14,427 nt of DNA from UBA1738 sp003453455 (GTDB taxonomy: Bacteria; Bacillota; Clostridia; UBA1381). The notes beneath the pieces are model-generated. The model searched no databases, had not been told where the DNA came from, and saw only the letters and a program-made list of their open reading frames with translations. The stretch spans positions 1 through 14,427 of the forward strand of contig CAMOOX010000033.1 of NCBI GenBank assembly GCA_946621875.1. Direction: 5' to 3'. How positions within the stretch are numbered: the stretch's first letter is position 1; each line of letters opens with the position of its first letter. A program made the position numbers and the translations under genes. Shown here piece by piece: positions 1-6,095 of the stretch.

Positions 1-2
1 AA

Positions 3-503
3 TGTATTCCTCTTATGGATAACGGACACTATCATCCAACAGAGGTTGTTAGTGATAAAATTCCTGCGCTTTTGGCATTTTTCCCCGAAATTGCACTCCA
101 TATCACAAGACCTATCAGATGGGATAGCGACCATGTAGTTTTGTTTGATGATGAAACTAGGGAAATGGCAAAGGAAATCGTTCGCTGCGATGGACTCAGC
201 GGTAGAGTAAAGATTGCTCTTGACTATTTTGACGCAAGCATAAACAGAATTTCTGCATGGACTGTCGGTTTCCGTAATGTTCAAAAGGCACTTTTGTACG
301 CAATGCTGCAACCTGACTGTCTAAAAGAGCTTCAAGATGAAAATAACTTTACAAAGCTTATGGTAATGCAGGAGGAAATTAAGACTTTGCCATTTGGCGA
401 GGTATGGAACGAGTACTGTAAGGCTTGTAATGCACCAGCAGATGGCGAATGGTTTGATGAAGTGGAAAAGTATGAAAAAGACGTTTTAATCAAGAGAGGT
501 TAA
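3..503 (+). CDS. rhaA: L-rhamnose isomerase, C-terminal part (5' end outside window)
   Basis: Cytoplasmic enzyme interconverting L-rhamnose and L-rhamnulose, the first step of rhamnose catabolism. The reading frame is open from the left edge (codon phase beginning at base 3), so the ATG at 15 is an internal methionine and not the start. The visible 167 codons match the C-terminal part of the family (about 420 residues in full). GHYHPTE is followed by RPIRWDSDHVV and DDETRE, the segments carrying metal and substrate ligands in RhaA, and then by FDASINRI and the closing WNEYCK...GEWFDEVEKYE tail. The gene ends with TAA, followed by a strong hairpin terminator about 90 bases on, so it is not co-transcribed with the purine operon. 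Its own operon partners would lie to the left. Identification is from recognition of the conserved C-terminus; I am confident of the family. Confidence 0.93.
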   Translation, partial: CIPLMDNGHYHPTEVVSDKIPALLAFFPEIALHITRPIRWDSDHVVLFDDETREMAKEIVRCDGLSGRVKIALDYFDASINRISAWTVGFRNVQKALLYAMLQPDCLKELQDENNFTKLMVMQEEIKTLPFGEVWNEYCKACNAPADGEWFDEVEKYEKDVLIKRG

Positions 504-595
504 AAAGGCAACAGCATCTTTATATATGCATATGATAGTGACTTTGTCTCGTTCTGATTTTTGCGAGTATAGATTTTATTTGTTAATCTGTAAAG

Positions 596-630
596 AAAGC
601 GCCGTATTTCGTAGGAAATACGGCGCTTTT
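596..630. terminator. Rho-independent terminator after rhaA, probably bidirectional
   Basis: A perfect 15-bp stem pairs 596-610 with 615-629 around the 4-base loop GTAG, with a GC-rich core (GCGCCGTATTTC). On the plus strand the stem ends in a short T run. Read on the minus strand the flank is TTTCTTTA, so it could also stop transcription coming leftward from the decayed gene at 650-825. Confidence 0.85.
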
Positions 631-649
631 GTGTGCTTTTCAAGAGTGT

Positions 650-825
650 TTAATTCTTACGATGTACTGCATCTATCCATAGCTCATAGCTATTCTCTTC
701 ATTTGGAGTAGCAAAAGGTTTTTACGATTTATTTCCCGATTTCCGCCGCCAAAATACAGGAAGTATAAACCTTCTGCACAATAGCGATACAAATTTGTAT
801 CCTCAATGCCGTTTTTTTGTGTATT
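650..825 (-). pseudogene. Possible decayed 3' end of an unidentified minus-strand gene
   Basis: I do not recognise the gene. On the minus strand the codons from about 825 down to 721 read as a protein-like string containing NGIEDTNLYRYCAEG and FGGGNREINRK. After a run of five A's (about 718-723) the protein-like reading continues in the next frame as KPFATPNEENSYELW and ends IDAVHRKN followed by TAA at 650-652. One extra A in that run would join the two parts into about 59 codons. The upstream end meets an in-frame stop at about 826-828, next to the purE promoter, and no ATG start is present. This looks like a truncated, frameshifted remnant that once converged on rhaA and shared its terminator. 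The alternative is non-coding DNA that reads well by chance. Confidence is low. Confidence 0.3.
786..801. repeat. 16-bp perfect palindrome upstream of the purE promoter
   Basis: GATACAAATTTGTATC is a perfect dyad with no loop, ending 42 bases before the -35 box. Its size suits an operator for a dimeric helix-turn-helix repressor or activator. It also lies inside the putative decayed gene, so it may be chance; no second copy was seen in the window. Confidence 0.35.
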
Positions 826-843
826 TTACCGTCTAAAAATTTC

Positions 844-872
844 TTGACAAGGGATTGTATTTTTGTTAGAAT
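844..872 (+). promoter_or_regulatory. Sigma-A promoter of the purine operon
   Basis: TTGACA (844-849, full consensus) and TAGAAT (867-872, one mismatch to TATAAT) are separated by 17 bp. The predicted transcription start, about 879-880, lies just upstream of riboswitch helix P1, so the whole aptamer would be transcribed. Confidence 0.85.
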
Positions 873-886
873 AAAAGTATAGATAT

Positions 887-958
887 ATCTTTTGTAACTG
901 ACGGATTTTGCGGGTTACCGCAGGGAAGCAAAAGATTAAGATGCCGACCGTCTGGGCA
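887..958 (+). ncRNA. ZTP (pfl) riboswitch aptamer in the purE leader
   Basis: The known ZTP/pfl fold can be drawn completely. P1 pairs ATCTTTTG (887-894) with CAAAAGAT (929-936), 8 bp. P2 pairs GCGG (910-913) with CCGC (918-921). P3 pairs TGCC (942-945) with GGCA (955-958). The pseudoknot pairs GACGG (900-904) in the P1-P2 internal loop with CCGTC (948-952) in the P3 loop. The 3' domain carries the class hallmark, a CCG element followed by TGGGC. The class senses the AICAR derivatives ZMP and ZTP, which accumulate when 10-formyl-THF is short, and is known to control purine and folate genes. Here it precedes a purine operon containing both formyl-folate-dependent enzymes. Confidence 0.93.
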
Positions 959-994
959 CACATGATTCTATTTTGTCATGTTGTGCCCTTTTTT
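954..994 (+). terminator. Riboswitch expression platform: attenuator terminator
   Basis: GGGCACA (954-960) pairs with TGTGCCC (982-988) and CATGA (961-965) with TCATG (976-980), leaving a single bulged T at 981. Six T's follow (989-994). The left arm uses 955-958, which is also the 3' strand of aptamer helix P3, so the two structures exclude each other. Ligand binding should stabilise P3 and the pseudoknot, prevent the terminator and allow read-through into purE: an ON switch. Confidence 0.88.
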
Positions 995-1031
995 ACTTTG
1001 AAATGGTTTGGCGGATTTTTAGGAGGTAATA

Positions 1032-1526
1032 ATGAAAAAAGTTGGTATTGTCATGGGCAGCGACAGCGATATGCCTGTTATTGAAAAGGCAGTAAACACC
1101 TTAAAAGAGCTTAATATACCCTACGAGGTACATATTTTTTCAGCACACAGAACGCCGGTTGAAGCAAGAAATTTTGCACTTTCAGCCCGTGAAAACGGAA
1201 TAGGAGTAATTATAGCCGCAGCAGGTATGGCGGCACATTTGGCAGGAGCAATAGCGGCAAATACAACCTTGCCCGTTATAGGGATTCCTTGCAGTTCACA
1301 AACATTAGACGGTATTGACGCCCTTTTATCAACAGTACAGATGCCTTCCGGGATACCGGTTGCAACAGTTGCTATAAACGGGGGAGTCAATGCCGCTTTA
1401 CTTTCTGCGCAAATTTTGGCTGTGGAAAATACCGAAATTGCGCGAAAGCTTGAAACACGCAGAATTGAAGATGCAAAAAAGGTCTTGGAAAAAGATAAAA
1501 ATGTTATGAAAAACTTTGAGGATTAG
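1032..1526 (+). CDS. purE: Class I 5-(carboxyamino)imidazole ribonucleotide mutase (PurE)
   Basis: Converts N5-CAIR to CAIR, step 6 of de novo purine synthesis, in the cytoplasm. The 164-residue length is typical. GSDSD (9-13) and SAHRTP (37-42) form the nucleotide and carboxylate site, and AAGMAAHLAG (63-72) marks class I; class II AIR carboxylases differ at this last segment. The ATG follows a full AGGAGG (1021-1026) with 5 bases between, so the start is secure. It is the first gene after the ZTP riboswitch. The class I partner PurK is not in the window, so either purK lies elsewhere, or the enzyme depends on spontaneous N5-CAIR formation or carboxylates AIR directly; that part is inference. 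The stop codon overlaps the ribosome binding site of purC. Confidence 0.97.
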   Translation: MKKVGIVMGSDSDMPVIEKAVNTLKELNIPYEVHIFSAHRTPVEARNFALSARENGIGVIIAAAGMAAHLAGAIAANTTLPVIGIPCSSQTLDGIDALLSTVQMPSGIPVATVAINGGVNAALLSAQILAVENTEIARKLETRRIEDAKKVLEKDKNVMKNFED

Positions 1527-1538
1527 GAGATGGTTTTG

Positions 1539-2246
1539 ATGGAAAAAAGAGAGCTTCTTTATGAAGGAAAAGCAAAAAAAGTTTTTGCAACAGATACAGA
1601 AGAGGTGCTGTTGGTTGACTATAAGGATGATGCAACGGCGTTTAACGGTCTTAAAAAGGGGACTATTGACGGAAAAGGCGCAATTAACAACCGCGTCACC
1701 AATTTTATGATGAAGTTGCTTGAAAAAAAGGGAATAAAAACACATTTTATAGAAGAGCTCTCAGAAAGGGAGACGCTTGTAAAAAAGGTTTCTATTGTTC
1801 CGCTTGAAGTAATAATAAGAAATATTTCCGCAGGCTCCTTTGCCAAGCGTTACGGAACAGAGGAAGGGATAGTTTTTGATGAGCCGACAATAGAGTTTTC
1901 ATATAAAAATGATGACCTTGGCGACCCATTGATAAACGCATATCATGCGATAGCCTTAAAGCTTGCAACAAGAGAAGAAATTGAAGAAATAAAGGCCATG
2001 GCTTTTAAAATAAATGAGATAATGAAAGAATTTTTTTGTGGCATAGGAATAGACCTTGTCGATTTCAAACTGGAATTTGGCAGATTATCGGACGGAACGA
2101 TAGTCTTAGCAGACGAAATTTCGCCTGATACTTGCCGCTTTTGGGACAGCAAAACACACGAAAAGCTTGATAAAGACCGCTTCCGCAGGGATTTGGGGAA
2201 TGTTGAATCGGCATATAATGAGATAATGGGCAGAATTTTTAACTAA
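1539..2246 (+). CDS. purC: Phosphoribosylaminoimidazole-succinocarboxamide synthase (PurC)
   Basis: ATP-dependent condensation of CAIR with aspartate to SAICAR, step 7 of purine synthesis. From this start the protein has 235 residues, the usual family size, and begins MEKRELLYEGKAKKVF as typical PurC does. RNISAGSFAKRYG (94-106), GDPLI (128-132), VDFKLEFG (174-181) and LADEISPDTCRFWD (190-203) are the family signatures. An in-frame ATG lies nine bases earlier at 1530, but AGGAG (1525-1529) abuts it directly. The same AGGAG sits nine bases before 1539, so 1539 is the better start. The gene follows purE closely, with the ribosome binding site overlapping the purE stop, which indicates one transcript. 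The next step enzyme, PurB, is not encoded here. Confidence 0.96.
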   Translation: MEKRELLYEGKAKKVFATDTEEVLLVDYKDDATAFNGLKKGTIDGKGAINNRVTNFMMKLLEKKGIKTHFIEELSERETLVKKVSIVPLEVIIRNISAGSFAKRYGTEEGIVFDEPTIEFSYKNDDLGDPLINAYHAIALKLATREEIEEIKAMAFKINEIMKEFFCGIGIDLVDFKLEFGRLSDGTIVLADEISPDTCRFWDSKTHEKLDKDRFRRDLGNVESAYNEIMGRIFN

Positions 2247-2263
2247 AACGAAAGAGGTAAAAA

Positions 2264-3685
2264 ATGGGCGGATTTTTTGGAGCAGTAAAGAAGAAAAGTG
2301 CTATTTTGGATGTATTTTTCGGAACAGATTATCATTCACATTTGGGAACGGTTAGTGCAGGGATTGCTTCCTATAACAAAGACGGCGGTATAAAAAGGAA
2401 AATTCATGGAATAGAGAATTCGCCTTTTAGAACAAAATTCGGCGAAGTGATAGGAAGACTTGACGGAACATCAGCAATAGGGTGCATAAATGATACAGAC
2501 CCGCAGCCGCTTGTTGTCCGTTCAAGATTAGGTGTTTATGCTATTTGCTTTGTCGGAGTGATTAAAAATGCTAACGAGCTTGTTTTGGAAAATGTTGAAA
2601 AATTCGGACATTTGACAGCAATGTCAGGGGGCGGAGTGAATACAACCGAGCTTCTGGCGTCGTTAATTAACTCGAAGGATAATTTCACAGACGGAATTTC
2701 ATACGCATGGGAGAAAATTGAGGGAACAGCCACAATTCTGATTTTAAAAGATGACGGAAAAATAATTGCAGCACGCGATAAAGTCGGAAGATTGCCTGTT
2801 CATATAGGGAAAAACAGAGAAGGCTTGTGCGTTTCGTTTGAATCTTTTGCATATGAAAAATTAGGGTACAGCGAGGAATATTCCCTTGGAGCGGCTGAAA
2901 TTGTTGAATTTGATGAGAACAAATATACAATCCTTAAAGAGCGAGAGGAAAAGATGCGTATTTGCTCATTTTTGTGGTCATATTACGGATTTCCTACATC
3001 TGAGTACGAAGGTAAAAATGTAGAGATTATGAGATGCAAAAATGGCGAAATAATGGCGGAGAATGACAGAAAAAACGGGTTATTGCCCGACGCCGACTAT
3101 GTTGCGGGAGTGCCTGATTCGGGTACGCCTCACGCAATAGGCTATGCCAATGCAAGTCATATTTCCTTTGCAAGACCTTTTATAAAATATACCCCCACAT
3201 GGCCGAGAAGCTTTATGCCTTCGGGACAGGCTATGAGGAACACCGTTGCTAAAATGAAGCAAATACCGGTAAAGGAACTAATAGAGGGAAAAGAACTGCT
3301 GTTTGTAGATGATTCCATAGTAAGAGGTACACAGATAAGAGAAACAGTCGAATTTTTATATGAGAACGGTGCAAAAAAGGTACATATGCGCTCGGCTTGT
3401 CCGCCGATAATGTATGGGTGCAAATATCTTAATTTTTCAAGATCGACAGGCGATATGGAATTGATTACAAGGTCAACTATTTTGGAGCTTGAAGGCGAAG
3501 AAGGATTCTTGCATTTAGATGAATATACCGACTCAGGTACGGAAAGAGGCAAAAAGCTAAGAAGCTCCATATGTGAAAAATTGCATTTGGGGTCATTGGA
3601 ATTTCAGACGCTTGAAGGTTTAACCGAGTCGATAGGCGTGGATAAATGTAAGCTTTGCACATATTGTTGGAACGGTGAAGAATAG
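2264..3685 (+). CDS. purF: Amidophosphoribosyltransferase-like protein (PurF) without the N-terminal catalytic cysteine
   Basis: PurF family: makes phosphoribosylamine from PRPP, the committed step. The N-terminal Ntn-glutaminase-like domain spans roughly 1-230 and the phosphoribosyltransferase domain roughly 230-473. The PRPP loop LLFVDDSIVRGT (345-356) and VPDSGTPHAIGYA (283-295) are intact. The N-terminus reads MGGFFGAV where canonical PurF has MCGIFG, so the Cys nucleophile is Gly, and no other Cys occurs before residue 74. The HNGNLTN oxyanion region is replaced by FVGVIKN (96-102), so its Asn is lost too. Glutamine hydrolysis is therefore unlikely and ammonia or a partner amidase may supply nitrogen (inference). 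Cys234, Cys386, Cys462 and Cys465 align by eye with the four 4Fe-4S ligands of Bacillus subtilis PurF, and Cys468 makes a CxxCxxC. From memory, similar MGGFFG proteins occur in other Clostridia and Bacteroidetes. The start follows AGAGG, 17 bases after purC. Confidence 0.88.
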   Translation: MGGFFGAVKKKSAILDVFFGTDYHSHLGTVSAGIASYNKDGGIKRKIHGIENSPFRTKFGEVIGRLDGTSAIGCINDTDPQPLVVRSRLGVYAICFVGVIKNANELVLENVEKFGHLTAMSGGGVNTTELLASLINSKDNFTDGISYAWEKIEGTATILILKDDGKIIAARDKVGRLPVHIGKNREGLCVSFESFAYEKLGYSEEYSLGAAEIVEFDENKYTILKEREEKMRICSFLWSYYGFPTSEYEGKNVEIMRCKNGEIMAENDRKNGLLPDADYVAGVPDSGTPHAIGYANASHISFARPFIKYTPTWPRSFMPSGQAMRNTVAKMKQIPVKELIEGKELLFVDDSIVRGTQIRETVEFLYENGAKKVHMRSACPPIMYGCKYLNFSRSTGDMELITRSTILELEGEEGFLHLDEYTDSGTERGKKLRSSICEKLHLGSLEFQTLEGLTESIGVDKCKLCTYCWNGEE

Positions 3686-3696
3686 GAGAAATTGCT

Positions 3697-4740
3697 ATGA
3701 ATGAATTTTCAAAATCGGACAGATACAAAGAAGCAGGAGTTGATATTACGGCAGGGTATAGGGCTGTTGAACTTATGAAAAAGCATATTGCAAAAACGGC
3801 AACAGAGGGTGTATGCTCGGGGATTGGCGGATTTGGCGGATTGTTTGAGCTTGATTTAAAAGGTATTAAAAAACCCGTTTTAGTAAGCGGAACAGACGGT
3901 GTTGGAACAAAGCTAAAAATCGCATTTTTAATGGACAAACACGATACGGTAGGTATTGACTGCGTCGCTATGTGTGTTAATGATGTTATATGCAGCGGTG
4001 CAAAACCGTTATTTTTCCTTGATTATATTGCCTGCGGAAAAAATGTACCCGAAAAAATAGCTGATATCGTAAAAGGTGTGTCAGAAGGCTGTGTCTGCTC
4101 AGGTGCGGCGTTAATCGGCGGCGAAACGGCGGAAATGCCGGGATTTTATCCTGAAAATGAGTATGATTTAGCAGGATTTACGGTAGGCATAGTTGATAAA
4201 GACAAGATTATTGACAGCAAAAAAATGCGAGAGGGCGACGCCGTTATTGCTCTTGCATCAAGCGGAGTACACTCAAACGGATTTTCCCTTGTAAGAAAGA
4301 TATTTGATGTGGAAAACAGTGATATAAAAGAGCCTGTTCCGGAACTTTTGGGAAAAAGTATCGGCGAGACGCTTTTAACACCTACCAAGATATATGTAAA
4401 ATCGGTGCTTGCCCTAAATAATGAGATTGAAATAAAGGGGATTTCGCATATCACGGGCGGAGGATTTTATGAAAATATTCCAAGAAGTATCCCAAACGGG
4501 CTTTGCGCAAAAATTGACCGTAAAAGCATTAAAGTTTTGCCGATTTTTGAACTTATCGCAAAGAAGGGAAATATTTCAGAGCGTGAAATGTTCAACACCT
4601 TCAATATGGGTGTTGGAATGAGCATCGTAGTTGCCGATTCTGACAAGGAAAAGGCTATTGAAATATTAAAGGCAAATGGCGAAGACGCATATATAATAGG
4701 TGAAATAGTAAAATCCGATGAGAAAATTATAATAGAATGA
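3697..4740 (+). CDS. purM: Phosphoribosylformylglycinamidine cyclo-ligase (AIR synthetase, PurM)
   Basis: Closes the imidazole ring: FGAM plus ATP gives AIR, step 5. The 347-residue length is typical of the family. The ATP-binding segment SGTDGVGTK (64-72), CVNDVICSGAKPLFFLDY (93-110), GGETAEMPGFY (141-151) and the later HITGGGFYENIPR are the standard PurM signatures, in order. The start ATG has AGGAGA (3684-3689) at good spacing, overlapping the purF stop codon, so the start is firm and the gene is part of the same transcript. PurM is a structural relative of the central domains of PurL, encoded at the end of this operon. Nothing unusual was seen. Confidence 0.97.
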   Translation: MNEFSKSDRYKEAGVDITAGYRAVELMKKHIAKTATEGVCSGIGGFGGLFELDLKGIKKPVLVSGTDGVGTKLKIAFLMDKHDTVGIDCVAMCVNDVICSGAKPLFFLDYIACGKNVPEKIADIVKGVSEGCVCSGAALIGGETAEMPGFYPENEYDLAGFTVGIVDKDKIIDSKKMREGDAVIALASSGVHSNGFSLVRKIFDVENSDIKEPVPELLGKSIGETLLTPTKIYVKSVLALNNEIEIKGISHITGGGFYENIPRSIPNGLCAKIDRKSIKVLPIFELIAKKGNISEREMFNTFNMGVGMSIVVADSDKEKAIEILKANGEDAYIIGEIVKSDEKIIIE

Positions 4741-4749
4741 GGATTTAAG

Positions 4750-5364
4750 ATGAAAAATTATGTAAATATTGCGGTCTTGGTTTCAGGCGGAGGAACAAAT
4801 CTCCAAGCGCTTATAGATGCGCAAGGCAGCGGTATTTTAGAAAGCGGAAAGATTAAAATAGTTATATCAAGCAGTCCTTCTGCTTACGCACTTGAAAGAG
4901 CAAAAAAAAGCGGTATCAAAACTGCAATAGTAAGCAAAGAGGATTTTAAAACGGCAGAAGAAAGAGAAGCTGCACTTATTAAGATTATTGAGGAAAATAA
5001 TATTGATTTAATTGTGCTTGCAGGGTATATGTCGATTTTAAGCGGAAATTTTACAAGGCGCTATGATAAGAGGATAATCAACATTCACCCGTCTTTAATA
5101 CCGTCCTTTTGCGGTGAAGGCTTTTACGGGCTTAAAGTACACGAGGCAGCGCTTGAAAAGGGCGTAAAGGTTACGGGTGCAACGGTACATTTTGTGAATG
5201 AAATTCCCGACGGCGGCGAAATAATTATGCAAAAGGCTGTAGCTGTGCTAAAAAATGACACTCCTGAATCTCTGCAAAAAAGAGTTATGCGCCTTGCGGA
5301 ATGGAAGATACTGCCAAAGGCAGTAGAATATGTTTCAAAAAGTATTTTAATAAAAGGGGAATAG
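4750..5364 (+). CDS. purN: Phosphoribosylglycinamide formyltransferase, folate-dependent (PurN)
   Basis: Transfers formyl from 10-formyl-THF to GAR, step 3. The 204-residue length is normal. VSGGGTNLQALID (11-23) is the phosphate-binding loop. NIHPSLIPSF (111-120) holds the catalytic Asn111 and His113, and VNEIPDGGEII (149-159) holds the catalytic Asp154. A short CGEGFYG segment follows the HPSL motif, in place of the usual FPG. The start codon has GAGGA (4739-4743) six bases upstream, overlapping the purM stop. As one of two 10-formyl-THF users in the operon it ties the operon to the leader riboswitch, which reports formyl-folate shortage through ZTP. Confidence 0.96.
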   Translation: MKNYVNIAVLVSGGGTNLQALIDAQGSGILESGKIKIVISSSPSAYALERAKKSGIKTAIVSKEDFKTAEEREAALIKIIEENNIDLIVLAGYMSILSGNFTRRYDKRIINIHPSLIPSFCGEGFYGLKVHEAALEKGVKVTGATVHFVNEIPDGGEIIMQKAVAVLKNDTPESLQKRVMRLAEWKILPKAVEYVSKSILIKGE

Positions 5365-5366
5365 AA

Positions 5367-6092
5367 ATGGATACATATAAAATCAATAAAATTGATGAAC
5401 TCATTGCGGGAAACTCGTATGTTGGGCGCGGAATAGTTTTAGGAAAAACTCCTGACGGGAAAAAGGCGGTAAGCGCTTATTTCATTATGGGCAGAAGCGC
5501 AAACAGCAGAAACAGAGTTTTTGAAGAAAGAGGAAATGAGGTTTATACAAAGGCGTTTGATGAGAGCAAGGTAGAGGACCCGAGCCTTATTATTTATGCA
5601 GCGATAAGAAAGATATATAATAATCTCATTGTTACAAACGGTGACCAGACGGACACAATTTATGACGGAATAAAAAACGGCAAAGGCTTTTCTGAGGCTT
5701 TGTCTTGCAGAGAATTTGAACCCGATAGCCCCAATTTTACGCCGAGAATAAGCGGAATGATAAGTTTTTATAACAATAATTGCAGTTATGAAATGAGCAT
5801 TTTAAAAAGTGCAGATGAATGCGGGAGCGCTTGCAATAGATACACCTTTTCATATCCTGCAATCTCGGGACTCGGACACTTTTTGCATACATATATTTGT
5901 GACGGGAATCCTATTCCTACATTTTGCGGCGAGCCTGAACGCGTTGCAATGTATGATAGCATAGATGAATTTACGGATATTTTATGGGATGCATTAGATG
6001 CAGACAATAAGATTTCGTTATATGTAAGATATACCGATTTGGAAACGGGTGAGGAAGAAAACAGACTGATAAATAAGAATGAGAGGAAGTAA
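5367..6092 (+). CDS. purO: IMP cyclohydrolase of the PurO (archaeal-type) family
   Basis: Closes FAICAR to IMP, the last step of the pathway. The 241-residue protein is not related to the IMP cyclohydrolase half of bacterial PurH. It matches the PurO-like IMP_cyclohyd family, first described in archaea and also found in some Clostridia. Recognisable segments are YVGRGIVLGKT (18-28), IMGRSANSRNRVF (40-52), EDPSLIIY (70-77) and TNGDQTDTI (90-98). An in-frame ATG exists at 5301 inside purN, but AGGGGA (5355-5360) lies six bases before the ATG at 5367, which gives the family-like N-terminus. It begins two bases after the purN stop and is directly followed by the formyltransferase supplying its substrate. 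The family assignment rests on recognised motifs and this context. Confidence 0.85.
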   Translation: MDTYKINKIDELIAGNSYVGRGIVLGKTPDGKKAVSAYFIMGRSANSRNRVFEERGNEVYTKAFDESKVEDPSLIIYAAIRKIYNNLIVTNGDQTDTIYDGIKNGKGFSEALSCREFEPDSPNFTPRISGMISFYNNNCSYEMSILKSADECGSACNRYTFSYPAISGLGHFLHTYICDGNPIPTFCGEPERVAMYDSIDEFTDILWDALDADNKISLYVRYTDLETGEEENRLINKNERK

Positions 6093-6095
6093 AAA

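Noticed and set aside
526..711. Plus-strand open frame of 61 codons after rhaA
   Set aside because: It runs straight through the rhaA terminator hairpin, has no ribosome binding site and overlaps a more protein-like minus-strand reading.
1530..1538. Earlier ATG for purC
   Set aside because: AGGAG directly abuts it with no spacing, whereas the same motif is well spaced for the ATG at 1539.
5301..5366. Upstream in-frame ATG that would lengthen the IMP cyclohydrolase by 22 residues
   Set aside because: It lies deep inside purN without a ribosome binding site, while AGGGGA precedes the ATG at 5367, which gives a family-like N-terminus.
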